Assembly (NCBI RefSeq): GCF_028606985.1
Contig: NZ_CP117416.1
Span: forward strand, 1,774,001 to 1,838,000
Source of the DNA: Paenibacillus kyungheensis
GTDB taxonomy: Bacteria; Bacillota; Bacilli; Paenibacillales; Paenibacillaceae
Reading direction: 5' to 3'
DNA: 64,000 nt
Shown: piece by piece, positions 8,907 to 17,513 of the stretch
Numbering within the stretch: position 1 is the stretch's first letter
Layout of the letters: the number at the start of each line of letters is the position of its first letter
Made by a program: the position numbers and the translations under genes
Notes under the pieces: model-generated
Database searches by the model: none
The model's input: only the letters and a program-made list of their open reading frames with translations
Told to the model about the DNA's origin: nothing

Positions 8907-9590
8907 TTAGTCGCGGTTACCAGCGAACATAAATACAAGACGTAACAATTCAAGTACAGATAGCAATGCAGTAGCTACGTACGTAAGAGCAGCAGCATTC
9001 AATACTTTACCAACACTACGTTCTTCTTCGTTAGTCACATAACCTTCAGCAACCATAATATCTCTTGCACGATTACTAGCGTTAAACTCAACAGGCAAAG
9101 TGACCAATTGGAATACAACAGCAGCCGAGAAGAAGATAATACCAAGTCCCAAAAGACTAAATGAACTGAAAATAGCACCTGCAATAATTAAGAATGGTGC
9201 GATACCGGATGTGAAATTAACAACCGGGAAGATACGGTGACGAAGTGCAAGCATCGGATAATGCGTTTTGTGTTGAATCGCATGACCAATCTCGTGACAA
9301 GCTACAGATACAGCCGAAATACTGTTTTGGTAATATACATCTTCTGAAAGACGTACCACCCGATGAATAGGATCATAATGGTCGCTTAGCGAGCCACGTA
9401 CAACTTCGATACGAACATCTTGTAGACCGTTACTATCTAACATATGACGAGCTGCTTCATAACCGGTAAGACCGCGTGCATTGGGTACTTGAGAATATTT
9501 CTTAAATGTACCTTTAACTCTAAATTGTGCCCATATGGTTAATCCAAATGCAAGAATAATTAAGATCCAAAAGAAAGCATTAATACTCAT
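8907..9590 (-). CDS. yugP: zinc metallopeptidase, YugP family
   Basis: 227 residues starting at ATG 9590. It has an N-terminal membrane segment, a zinc-binding HEIGHAIQHK motif around residue 97, and three or four further membrane helices, ending with VLELLRLVFMFAGNRD. This is the neutral zinc metallopeptidase family 2 (YugP) layout. The physiological substrate is not known. It is the second gene of a two-gene unit, 27 bases after the MerR regulator, and ends in a bidirectional terminator. Confidence 0.92.
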   Translation of the reverse strand: MSINAFFWILIILAFGLTIWAQFRVKGTFKKYSQVPNARGLTGYEAARHMLDSNGLQDVRIEVVRGSLSDHYDPIHRVVRLSEDVYYQNSISAVSVACHEIGHAIQHKTHYPMLALRHRIFPVVNFTSGIAPFLIIAGAIFSSFSLLGLGIIFFSAAVVFQLVTLPVEFNASNRARDIMVAEGYVTNEEERSVGKVLNAAALTYVATALLSVLELLRLVFMFAGNRD

Positions 9591-9617
9591 TTCTCATTCC
9601 TCCATAGTATAGACAAA

Positions 9618-10052
9618 TTACATCATGCCTGAACTTTGACCTAGCAGGAATTTTAACGCCTCGATACAGGCGGCACTTTGAGGAATCAGATTAACAAATG
9701 CACGTTTGGCTTGATTAGGCTTCATTTGCGAAAGTAAAGGTTCGAGTTCACGTACTTCACGTTGTAATTGAAGCATGTGTTGTTCCAACTCGGTAAGTCG
9801 CTGCGTAACCTGTTCTTCGTCTGAAACCCGATCCCAGGCGTGCAATTTATCTCTAATTTCATCAAGAGTGTATTTATCCTGCTTTAACTTTGTTATACGT
9901 TCCAAGCGTGTTAAGGTTTCAAAACTATAGAGCCTATAGTTTTTTAAGGAACGACTTTCTGGTTGTATTAATCCGAGCTTTGTATAGTAATCTACTGTTC
10001 GCTCACTAATACCGGCAGTCTTGGCTAATTCGCCAATCCGGTAAAGCTTCAT
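9618..10052 (-). CDS. MerR family transcriptional regulator
   Basis: 144 residues from ATG 10052 (MKLYRIGELAKTAGISERTV), the usual MerR N-terminus; the frame is open for 30 more codons upstream but those do not look like MerR. The winged helix runs to about residue 70, followed by a coiled-coil helix (EEQVTQRLTELEQHMLQLQREVRELEP), then a short C-terminal helix with a single Cys. No metal-binding cysteine pattern is visible, so it is not a classic metal sensor. It probably controls the two-gene unit with yugP. The start codon lacks a well spaced ribosome binding site, so initiation at an upstream ATG is possible. Confidence 0.85.
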   Translation of the reverse strand: MKLYRIGELAKTAGISERTVDYYTKLGLIQPESRSLKNYRLYSFETLTRLERITKLKQDKYTLDEIRDKLHAWDRVSDEEQVTQRLTELEQHMLQLQREVRELEPLLSQMKPNQAKRAFVNLIPQSAACIEALKFLLGQSSGMM

Positions 10053-10530
10053 ATCCCCAAGGTATCCACCCCCATTTATAGTCATGATCAAAACAGGATC
10101 CCTTGAGTTTGCATCCTGTTTGTTTATATTACAGGAATACAAACGTTACAGTCAAACCATACAGTTTCACGTTATGCTTACTTTTACATATTCTGTAATT
10201 ATTGATTAGGTACCTTATCAATGAGTATAACCATTGTCCCTTAAATTTAGATGAAAATGATCTGAATACTATATAAGTACTATAAATAAAGGCATTGAAA
10301 ATAAATATTAAAAAGATCATCACAACTAGCATCTAAACAGCTCAAAAGCTTGATGAATATAGACTTTGACGATGTTAAACGGTGAAGAATTAAAGAATCT
10401 ATAGATGTAACAAAAAAAGTATTTTCAAAAATTGAAAATTAACTCTTGTCATTCTTTCATTATTCTGATTATAATGACATTAAGGATTTCACGACATGTG
10501 AAGTAATATTACATAAGGAGAGTGGGTTAT
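10053..10530 (+). promoter_or_regulatory. amt upstream region with SigA promoter
   Basis: The 478-base gap between the divergent MerR and amt genes is AT-rich and has no convincing gene; a 67-codon leftward frame inside it has no ribosome binding site. A promoter for amt is visible: TTGTCA (10446-10451), 18 bases, TATAAT (10470-10475), so transcription should begin near 10482. The rest shows no recognised motif. Confidence 0.6.
10497..10513 (+). promoter_or_regulatory. TnrA/GlnR nitrogen box in the amt leader
   Basis: TGTGA-AGTAATA-TTACA matches the TnrA/GlnR consensus TGTNA-N7-TNACA at every fixed base. It lies between the -10 hexamer and the amt ribosome binding site, roughly 15-30 bases after the expected transcription start. 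A site downstream of the start fits repression by GlnR when nitrogen is plentiful. Confidence 0.75.
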
Positions 10531-11913
10531 ATGAGAAAAAAATGGGCCGTTATGGGGTTAGCGGCATCAACCCTTCTTGCTTTTCCATTAAGTGCTTTTG
10601 CAGCAGCTGAGGTAACAACAGCTGAAGTATCCACAGGGTTAAACACATTCTTCGTGTTCCTTGCGTTCGCACTGGTGTTGTTCATGCAAGCTGGTTTTGC
10701 ACTGTTAGAAGCAGGTTCAGTCCGTATGAAAAATGCTGGACACGTTGCAGGTAAAACAATTCTAACACTGGGTATTGCACTCATTGCTTTCTGGGCTTTT
10801 GGATTTGGTCTTGGATTTGGTAATGGTAATGGATTTTTCGGTTATGAAGGATTTTTCTTAAGTGGTGAAGGAATGATGGGGTCCTTTGATGCACTATCTG
10901 GACTCGGTATTCCGATCTCGATGATGTTCCTTTTCCATCTTGCCTTTGCAGCAGTATCTTTGTCAATTGCTTTTGGCGGATTTGCTGAACGTGCGAAGTT
11001 GAGTGTGTATATTATCTTCGGTATTTTATTTACAGTTATTATTTATCCGATCATTGCTCACTGGGTATGGGGCGGCGGATGGTTAGGCGCTATGCAAATG
11101 CAGGATTATGCAGGTTCTACCGTTGTCCATTTGACAGGTGCAACAGCAGGTCTAGCTGCTACATTAATGCTTAAACCACGTCTTGGTAAATACAATAAAG
11201 ATGGTAAACCTAACATCATTCCAGGTCATAACCAAATTTATTCTGTAGTCGGCGTATTTATTCTCTGGTTCGGATGGATGGGCTTTAACCCAGGTAGTGC
11301 GTTATCTACATTAAATGATGGATTCTTCACTTATGTTGCGCTAACGACTAACCTTGCAGCAGCAGCAGGTGGTGTAGCCGCTCTATTGATCTCATGGGTT
11401 GTTTTTGGTAAAGCAGATATTCCAAGTATGTTAAATGGTGTACTGGCTGCTCTAGTAGCAATCACAGGCTCTTGTGCTTTTGTAGATGTATGGGCAGCGA
11501 TCGTTATTGGTCTGGTAGCTGGTATTGTTACCTTCTTTACATCACAATGGTTTGAAAAAGCAGGAATCGATGATCCAATCTACGCATTCTCTGTACATGG
11601 TATTGCAGGGATGTGGGGAGCTATATCTACTGGATTCTTCGCTACACCAGAATTAGTAGAAAAAACAGGCGTAGGTTCGCCAGGATTGTTCTACGGTGGT
11701 GGATTCCATCAATTGGGTGTTCAGTTGTTAGGTATGATCGGTACATTTATCTTTGTTCTAGTGATCTCTCTTCTTATCTTATGGGTGATGAAGTCGATCA
11801 ACGGTATCCGTGTTACTGAAGAAGAAGAAATGATGGGCTTGGATATTAGTGAGCATGGTTCTTATGGTTATCCTGAGCAAATGAGAGCATTAGGCGAAGA
11901 CGCGCGCAAATAA
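10531..11913 (+). CDS. amt: ammonium transporter (Amt/NrgA)
   Basis: 460 residues starting at ATG 10531, ten bases after AAGGAG. A signal-like first segment (MRKKWAVMGLAASTLLAFPLSAFA) is followed by eleven membrane helices of the Amt fold. Family motifs are present: FMQAGFALLEAG, the DFAGS-like QDYAGSTVVHLTGA, FGWMGFNPGS, and the pore histidine in VHGIAGMWGA. Amt conducts ammonium/ammonia into the cell at low nitrogen. It heads an operon with a DUF294 nucleotidyltransferase and a DEDDh exonuclease rather than with the expected PII gene glnK, which is unusual. A short inverted repeat GCTCTTT/AAAGAGC (11914-11946) lies just after it. Confidence 0.95.
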   Translation: MRKKWAVMGLAASTLLAFPLSAFAAAEVTTAEVSTGLNTFFVFLAFALVLFMQAGFALLEAGSVRMKNAGHVAGKTILTLGIALIAFWAFGFGLGFGNGNGFFGYEGFFLSGEGMMGSFDALSGLGIPISMMFLFHLAFAAVSLSIAFGGFAERAKLSVYIIFGILFTVIIYPIIAHWVWGGGWLGAMQMQDYAGSTVVHLTGATAGLAATLMLKPRLGKYNKDGKPNIIPGHNQIYSVVGVFILWFGWMGFNPGSALSTLNDGFFTYVALTTNLAAAAGGVAALLISWVVFGKADIPSMLNGVLAALVAITGSCAFVDVWAAIVIGLVAGIVTFFTSQWFEKAGIDDPIYAFSVHGIAGMWGAISTGFFATPELVEKTGVGSPGLFYGGGFHQLGVQLLGMIGTFIFVLVISLLILWVMKSINGIRVTEEEEMMGLDISEHGSYGYPEQMRALGEDARK

Positions 11914-11962
11914 CGCTCTTTTCTCCAACATCATGAAGAAAGAGCAGTAGGGGATGAAGCTG

Positions 11963-13036
11963 ATGAATGAACATTCTTTTGATCTTCCCTTGCGCGATCT
12001 TGCCGATGCTGATACTCCGCAATTATTGAAAGAAAAGCGCATATCGATGCAGACCGAATTGTATCAAGCTTTGCCTGATAGCGATACACGCCAATGGGTG
12101 AAGCAGGTCAATGAGATGCACGATCATGTGATGCAACAGGCAGTTATCATTTGTGAAAAACAATTGAGTGAGGCGGGCTACGGTCCGCCTCCTGTTGCAT
12201 ATTCTTTTATTGTTTTCGGTAGCGCAGGGAGATTAGAATCCACATTGTGGAGTGATCAAGATAACGGATTGATCATAAGTGATGAACCTCATGAGGGCAA
12301 AGAGACTTATTTTAAGCAATTCGGAATTGTACTTGCCGATATATTAGAAGCTATAGGGTATGAGAAATGTCAGGGTAAAGTCATGTGCTCTGAACCGATG
12401 TGGCGCAAAACACTAACCGATTGGCGTACGCAATTGAATAGTTGGCGTAATGATCTGAGCTGGGAACCTGTTCGCAATTGGATTATCGCTTCAGATATGC
12501 GTCATATGGCAGGCGATGCAGAACTTTCAGCGGCATGGTTAGATACATTATATAGCGGTGTGAAAGAAACACCACAGTTGCCTGCGGCGGTACTTCGTAA
12601 TACGGTTCGTCACAAAGCTACACTTAATGTATTAGGTCAGGTGGTCGCAGAACGATTTGGAGAACATGCAGGTGATTTTGATGTGAAATATGGTATTTAT
12701 ATTCCACTGGTGAATGCATCACGTTATCTGGCGTTACAGCATGGTATCTATGAATCGTCTACATTGAAGCGATTAGAGCGATTAATTCAATTAGAAGCGG
12801 CTACGTTATCATTGCTTGAAATGATGCAAGAAGCTTTCTTGACAGCACTTCGTATGCGTAATTCAACGCCTGTACAAATAGTCGATGGATTGTATATCAG
12901 TACTGGATTTATGCCCCAAAAAGATTGGAAACAACGACCGTTTTTTCATGAGCTTCGAGATAGTCTGGGAACGGTTAAAAAAGCACATCGTGTGCTTCAA
13001 CGGCAATTACGCTTTTTAGAAAGGAGACGCTTATGA
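11963..13036 (+). CDS. DUF294 nucleotidyltransferase-like protein
   Basis: About 357 residues. ATG 11963 is preferred because GTAGGGG ends nine bases before it, while the in-frame ATG at 11954 touches that site. The N-terminal half has a nucleotidyltransferase core of the DUF294/GlnD type: IVFGSAGRLESTLWSDQDNGLI, with GS and D-x-D-N as nucleotide and metal ligands. The C-terminal half is the helical DUF294_C region (FDVKYGIYIPLVNASRYLALQHGI). The CBS and cyclic-nucleotide domains often fused to DUF294 are absent. GlnD-like enzymes modify PII proteins, so its place after amt suggests nitrogen signalling, but the target is unknown. Its stop overlaps the next start. Confidence 0.85.
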   Translation: MNEHSFDLPLRDLADADTPQLLKEKRISMQTELYQALPDSDTRQWVKQVNEMHDHVMQQAVIICEKQLSEAGYGPPPVAYSFIVFGSAGRLESTLWSDQDNGLIISDEPHEGKETYFKQFGIVLADILEAIGYEKCQGKVMCSEPMWRKTLTDWRTQLNSWRNDLSWEPVRNWIIASDMRHMAGDAELSAAWLDTLYSGVKETPQLPAAVLRNTVRHKATLNVLGQVVAERFGEHAGDFDVKYGIYIPLVNASRYLALQHGIYESSTLKRLERLIQLEAATLSLLEMMQEAFLTALRMRNSTPVQIVDGLYISTGFMPQKDWKQRPFFHELRDSLGTVKKAHRVLQRQLRFLERRRL

Positions 13037-13770
13037 AAGAGACAGTGAAAACAGCGAACAATGGTTTTTGGAGAAGTCTGCGTAGTGGTGGGGTTCCATC
13101 TGCTATTGCTTCCGTATTCGGTGCACCTTCTGCACAGCAAATGGCATTTATAAGATCTCTTTCTCGTGAACAGCGTCGCCCTGAAGTATTGTATATGCCA
13201 CTGAACAAGCTAGAAACCGTCGTTTTCGATTTGGAGACGACGGGATTTCATGCGCAACATGGAGATGAAATATTGTCTTTCGGAGCGGTCAAAATGATCG
13301 GTGACCAAGTGACAGACGAACACTTTTATACTTTGGTCAATGCCAAAACAAATGTACCTGAGAATATTACAGAACTTACCGGTATTACCCAGGAAATGAT
13401 TGAAGGAGCACCATCGTTGATAGATGGTTTGCATGATTTTATGGCTTTTGTCGGGAGATCGGTATTGATCGCTCATGGTACAGGTCATGATAAAGCATTT
13501 CTGAATGCAGCATTGTGGAAAACATCCAAAATTCAATTAACACATCGGATACTGGATACCATGATGATTGGTAAATGGCTTAAACCTTCACTTGGTAGTT
13601 ACGGATTAGATGAATTATTGGAAGAAGCACGGATTCCAATTACCCTTCGCCATCATGCACTAGAAGATGCCAAAATGACGGCATCATTGTGGGGAGAGTA
13701 TCTTCGTCTAATGCGTCACAAACAGGTGGATACACTTGAAGATTTGTATGCTTATTTGAGTAATTTTTAA
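13033..13770 (+). CDS. DEDDh 3'-5' exonuclease (DnaQ-like)
   Basis: 245 residues; the ATG overlaps the DUF294 stop (ATGA) and has AAGGAGA upstream, so the two are translationally coupled. After a 60-residue N-terminal extension comes the exonuclease domain: VVFDLETTGFHA (Exo I), ENITELTGIT, LIAHGTGHDKAFLNAAL (Exo II) and HHALEDAKMT (Exo III, His-x4-Asp). All four acidic residues and the histidine are present. Similar exonucleases occur next to DUF294 genes in other bacteria. Whether it trims DNA, RNA or a signal nucleotide is unknown. No terminator lies between it and the convergent JAMM gene. Confidence 0.9.
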   Translation: MKETVKTANNGFWRSLRSGGVPSAIASVFGAPSAQQMAFIRSLSREQRRPEVLYMPLNKLETVVFDLETTGFHAQHGDEILSFGAVKMIGDQVTDEHFYTLVNAKTNVPENITELTGITQEMIEGAPSLIDGLHDFMAFVGRSVLIAHGTGHDKAFLNAALWKTSKIQLTHRILDTMMIGKWLKPSLGSYGLDELLEEARIPITLRHHALEDAKMTASLWGEYLRLMRHKQVDTLEDLYAYLSNF

Positions 13771-13797
13771 GATTGATTTCAAAAAAGTTGGTATGAT

Positions 13798-14370
13798 CTA
13801 AACCAATTTTAAAATGGAAGATTGTAATGTATACAAAGGTGCATCTAATGTAGTTCCATCTGCTAGATTATTCGTGATTACTTGATAACCTGCTACAGCA
13901 AAAGATTGCGTATCGTAGGTATGTTGATAATCTTGGTGTACATGATCTTGATCTGAGATTGCAAGCCATGTATTATCCAGCCATTGTGGTTGATCTGATA
14001 AATTAGTAGATGATCCAATTAGATAAATAGGGGTTAAAGCACCAAATTGCTGTAATTGTATAAGATCAGTTGAAGAAGGTGTAGGAGCAGACGATGGATG
14101 GGAATGAAAAATGCCGATCATGTTAGTCTCTTGATAACAACATTGAACCCATTCAATAGGGTCAAAAAGGAAGTGGTGCAGCGGGTTAGGTGCAACGTTG
14201 CGTAGCTTCCGATAGGATTCGATGCGCATACCTCCCGCTGCTTTTCTACCGAGCAATACCCCGCAGACTTCTGAAGATAGGGAACTGCTCATATGGTCGG
14301 TCAGTAGCTTTAGGGCTGTTGGACGAATGAAGATGTTAGTGTCCCTATCTGTGCACAGTAGGTCTGCCAT
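13798..14370 (-). CDS. JAMM/MPN metallopeptidase (Prok-JAB type)
   Basis: 190 residues from ATG 14370, preceded by GAGAGGGG. The zinc site of JAMM isopeptidases is complete: Glu in SSEVCGVLLG, then GIFHSHPSSAPTPSSTD, which fits H-x-H-x7-S-x2-D exactly. The C-terminal 70 residues show no known domain. Bacterial JAMM proteins cut ubiquitin-like tails or process sulfur-carrier proteins, usually next to ThiF/MoeB or ThiS-like genes; none is present here. The gene faces the amt operon with only 27 bases between stops. Confidence 0.88.
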   Translation of the reverse strand: MADLLCTDRDTNIFIRPTALKLLTDHMSSSLSSEVCGVLLGRKAAGGMRIESYRKLRNVAPNPLHHFLFDPIEWVQCCYQETNMIGIFHSHPSSAPTPSSTDLIQLQQFGALTPIYLIGSSTNLSDQPQWLDNTWLAISDQDHVHQDYQHTYDTQSFAVAGYQVITNNLADGTTLDAPLYTLQSSILKLV

Positions 14371-14393
14371 TGTATTTACCCCTCTCTTTATTA

Positions 14394-14430
14394 GACTCTC
14401 CATGCAATCAGGAGAGTCACTTTTTTTATT
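14394..14430 (+). terminator. plus-oriented terminator just upstream of the JAMM gene
   Basis: GACTCTCC / GGAGAGTC with a 9-base loop is followed on the plus strand by AC and seven T residues. It lies beyond the JAMM start codon, so it can only serve transcripts reading rightwards, such as read-through from the amt operon. Confidence 0.65.
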
Positions 14431-14466
14431 ATGATAGATATTGTAATTATCTGTGGAATGATTCAT

Positions 14467-14525
14467 AAAATAAGGTTCTAGAAGCATACCTTCAAAAGGT
14501 ATACGATCCAGAACCTTATTTTTGC
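14467..14525 (-). terminator. cimA terminator
   Basis: AATAAGGTTCT and AGAACCTTATT enclose a second stem, GCATACCTT / AGGTATAC. The two-part hairpin has T-rich flanks on both sides and lies 85 bases past the cimA stop. The rest of 14371-14609 shows no other feature. Confidence 0.75.
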
Positions 14526-14609
14526 TATACACTATACCCATCTCAGATACAGAGTAACGCTATGAAGCATTACAGTGCAAAGTTATCTTGAAGATACGTA
14601 TATTCATCA

Positions 14610-16229
14610 TTAATGATTAACGATCCCATGAACAGAAGGGCCATTCGAGACATTCTGATCCGGTAAAGCTTGACCAATCAATGCATAACGAATACTGTCT
14701 ACCAATGCTTCCCAACTGGCTTCGATAACGTTAGCAGATACGCCGACCGTACTCCATGTGTTGCTCAAATTCTGCGACTCGATCAATACACGAACTTTAG
14801 AAGCGGTTGCGTCTGCTTCATCCAATACACGAACTTTATAATCGGATAGATGCATTTCACGCAAATTCGGATAATGTTCAACCAAAGCTTTACGAAGTGC
14901 ATTATCCAGTGCATTCACAGGTCCATTACCTTCTGCGGCTGTATAGATACTTTCTCCGCCGATTCTGAGTTTGACAAAAGCTTCAGACACAACAGCAGAC
15001 CCCGCATTTTTTTCAACTAACATTTTGAAAGATTCAAAAACAAATAACTCTTTGATCTCACCATTAGCTTCACGCAACAGCAATTCAAGAGAAGCATCTG
15101 CACCTTCAAATTGATATCCTTGATGTTCCAGATCTTTGATTTTACCGATGATTTGTTTGGTATTTTCATTTTCAGGATCAAGGATTAGATCCATTTCTTT
15201 TGCTTTGGAAAGGATATTGCTTTGTCCTGCTAATTCAGAGACGAGAATACGTTGTTTGTTACCGATTTTCTCAGGTTCGATATGCTCATACGTTCTAGAA
15301 TCACGCAAAATAGCGGAAACATGAATGCCACCTTTGTGAGCAAATGCAGCATTACCTACATAAGGCTGATTCACAGGCATATGCACATTCGCAATTTCAC
15401 TGACATATCGTGCGGTGTTGGTAAGTTGAGACAATTGATCATTGCTGATGCAGGTGTAATCCATTTTCAACTGTAATGTTGGTAAGATCGAACACAGATT
15501 AGCATTACCACAACGCTCACCATATCCATTCATCGTACCCTGAATTTGTCTTGCTCCGGCTTGAACAGCGCTTAATGTATTAGCTACAGCTAGTTCGCAA
15601 TCGTTATGTGTATGAATTCCTAGAGGAGCGCCGCCTAGTTCAAGATTTAATCTGGATACGATTTCATAAATTTCATGAGGAAGTGTACCACCATTGGTAT
15701 CGCACATAGTCAACCAATCAGCACCAGCTTCACGCGCGGTGCGCAATACGGATACAGCATATTCAGGATTGTTTTTGTATCCATCAAAAAAATGCTCGGC
15801 ATCAAAAATCAGTTCCATGCCTTGTTGCTTCATGTAGGAGATCGAGTCTGCAATCATCGCTAGATTCTCTTCGAGTGTCGTCTGAAGTGCAGTATGCACA
15901 TGGAAATCCCATGATTTGCCGACCAATGTAGCCGCTTGTGCACCTGATTCGATCATCCGTTTGAGATTATCGTCCTGATGGGCAATACTCCCCTTGCGAC
16001 GTGTACTACCAAATGCTGTGATTTTGGCGTTCAGTCCAAGTGTTTGTACTCGTTTGAAAAACTCGATGTCTTTACCATTACTGCCTGGAATACCGCCTTC
16101 AATATAATGAACACCAAGCTCATCAAGTTTTTTGGCAATTTTGAGTTTGTCATCTGCAGACAAGCTGATCCCTTCACCTTGAGTACCATCACGAAGCGTA
16201 GTGTCGAAAATCGATATGGACTTTGACAT
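14610..16229 (-). CDS. cimA: citramalate synthase
   Basis: 539 residues from ATG 16229 (MSKSISIFDTTLRDGTQGEG), preceded by GAAGGAGG. The HMGL-like TIM barrel covers residues 1-280, with the catalytic motif DTTLRDG(T)QGEG, the VGKSWDFHV segment typical of CimA rather than LeuA, and the HTHND metal ligands (GIHTHNDCELAVANT). The C-terminal LeuA-type regulatory/dimer domain begins near residue 390. CimA joins acetyl-CoA and pyruvate to give (R)-citramalate, a threonine-independent route to isoleucine, and is usually inhibited by isoleucine. It stands alone with a strong terminator; no T-box leader is visible. Confidence 0.88.
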   Translation of the reverse strand: MSKSISIFDTTLRDGTQGEGISLSADDKLKIAKKLDELGVHYIEGGIPGSNGKDIEFFKRVQTLGLNAKITAFGSTRRKGSIAHQDDNLKRMIESGAQAATLVGKSWDFHVHTALQTTLEENLAMIADSISYMKQQGMELIFDAEHFFDGYKNNPEYAVSVLRTAREAGADWLTMCDTNGGTLPHEIYEIVSRLNLELGGAPLGIHTHNDCELAVANTLSAVQAGARQIQGTMNGYGERCGNANLCSILPTLQLKMDYTCISNDQLSQLTNTARYVSEIANVHMPVNQPYVGNAAFAHKGGIHVSAILRDSRTYEHIEPEKIGNKQRILVSELAGQSNILSKAKEMDLILDPENENTKQIIGKIKDLEHQGYQFEGADASLELLLREANGEIKELFVFESFKMLVEKNAGSAVVSEAFVKLRIGGESIYTAAEGNGPVNALDNALRKALVEHYPNLREMHLSDYKVRVLDEADATASKVRVLIESQNLSNTWSTVGVSANVIEASWEALVDSIRYALIGQALPDQNVSNGPSVHGIVNH

Positions 16230-16415
16230 AATGGGGAGTCCTCCTTCATTTGTGCAAAAAAATGAATACTTGTTTTTTAGTGTTTCGTTAATCATTTGTG
16301 AAGTGGGGTGTCAATAAAGCATTGTTTTTTAGTATAATTTATTATTATATCACCTGACTCATGTAAGGGATACGATAATTTTGATTTTATTTAGTTTACT
16401 AGGAGGCATTACAAC

Positions 16416-16976
16416 ATGCAATTACATATTCAAAAAGTTGAACAAAATAACAAGGTATTCACACTTTATTATACGTCTGAACAACCACTACCTTTTGATC
16501 CACACGATGTAGTGATGGTATCTGCGGGTGATTATGTTGTGGCAAGTGTACGTGAATTAACAGCAGATCATATTCAATTATACATTTCAACAGATGAGCC
16601 GCTAGAATGGGGCGACCAAATTGTGATTCAATTGGCATTTTCTCCAACGGTATCGATTGTAGGTAGCAAAGATATTATTGCAACATTGGGTCATTTCCCT
16701 GATTTTGAACATGGAATCATTACCGATCATCATATTGGCAAAGATCAGGTAGAGTTAGATGTTCAATTGGCAGAACCTTTTGCAGATCATACAATCAAGC
16801 TTACGTTTTTAGAAGCGACAGAGATTGAATTTTCTGCACCGGATGTAGAAAAAAATGAAATCGCTGAAATGGATTTTCGTTATGATGAGACATTAATGGT
16901 GGTTGATATTGAAGCTGCACAAGGGATGTCAGGAAGTTTCTTCTGTGGAGGAATCAAAGCCGAATTCAAATCATAA
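16416..16976 (+). CDS. hypothetical acidic protein, 186 residues
   Basis: ATG 16416 follows CTAGGAGGCATTACAAC. The protein is acidic, all-beta in appearance (alternating hydrophobic strands such as YVVASVRELTADHIQLYIS), without signal peptide or membrane helix. No family is recognised. It is the first of a long same-strand series of small proteins ending near 23.4 kb. Similarity of style (acidic, cytoplasmic, single domain) with its neighbours suggests it may belong to the same immunity-like group, but this is an inference from position only. Confidence 0.7.
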   Translation: MQLHIQKVEQNNKVFTLYYTSEQPLPFDPHDVVMVSAGDYVVASVRELTADHIQLYISTDEPLEWGDQIVIQLAFSPTVSIVGSKDIIATLGHFPDFEHGIITDHHIGKDQVELDVQLAEPFADHTIKLTFLEATEIEFSAPDVEKNEIAEMDFRYDETLMVVDIEAAQGMSGSFFCGGIKAEFKS

Positions 16977-17057
16977 GTTGAGTTGAAAGTGACAGCAGAT
17001 TTAAGATGAAGAACTTCAAATGAATATTGATAGGTAAGGTATAAAGGAGGCTGAAAT

Positions 17058-17513
17058 GTGCCTAATTTAGAAGATTATAATCAACCGCTATCTGATCAAA
17101 TTGTGTTTATTGTAGAACAAGGAAATCGGTTGCATCAAGATCACAAATGGGAGCAAGCGTTAGACAAATATACAGAGGCTTGGGAGTTGCTTCCAGAGCC
17201 TATAGCGCATTGGGATCTTACTGAATGGATTGCTTCTTGTAAAATGAGCATCTATATGGATCGCCAAGATTATCAAAAGGCTCACCAATGGGCGCTGATT
17301 GCTGTAGAAGCGGTAAAAGATAATCCCAGACATACTTCAGCCAAAATTAATGTCGGTATAACCTGTTATGAAACAGGTGCTACGTCTGACGCATATACAT
17401 GGTTTGAACAAGCGCATCAATTCGGGGGAGCACGTGCTTTTCAAGGATTTGATCACAAATATCTACAATTCTATACACAGATGAAGCAAATGGAGAAAGG
17501 AGAGGTCAAATGA
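17058..17513 (+). CDS. TPR-like protein, 151 residues
   Basis: GTG 17058 is preceded by AAAGGAGG at eight bases. Two or three helix-turn-helix repeats of the tetratricopeptide type can be seen, for example GNRLHQDHKWEQALDKYTEA, RQDYQKAHQWALIAVEAVK and INVGITCYETGATSDAYTW. TPR proteins bind other proteins. The stop codon overlaps the next start (ATGA), so it is coupled to the following gene. Partner and role are unknown. Confidence 0.72.
   Translation: MPNLEDYNQPLSDQIVFIVEQGNRLHQDHKWEQALDKYTEAWELLPEPIAHWDLTEWIASCKMSIYMDRQDYQKAHQWALIAVEAVKDNPRHTSAKINVGITCYETGATSDAYTWFEQAHQFGGARAFQGFDHKYLQFYTQMKQMEKGEVK

Noticed and set aside
10129-10332. Leftward 67-codon frame upstream of the MerR gene
   Set aside because: AT-rich, hydrophobic by composition, no ribosome binding site, lies in a divergent promoter region.
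11914-11946. Inverted repeat GCTCTTT/AAAGAGC after amt as a terminator
   Set aside because: The stem is short with a long loop and no T run, and the next gene starts 17 bases later, so the operon probably continues.
16230-16415. T-box leader expected before an isoleucine-pathway gene (cimA)
   Set aside because: No T-box AGGGTGGNACCGCG sequence or stem I features are visible.
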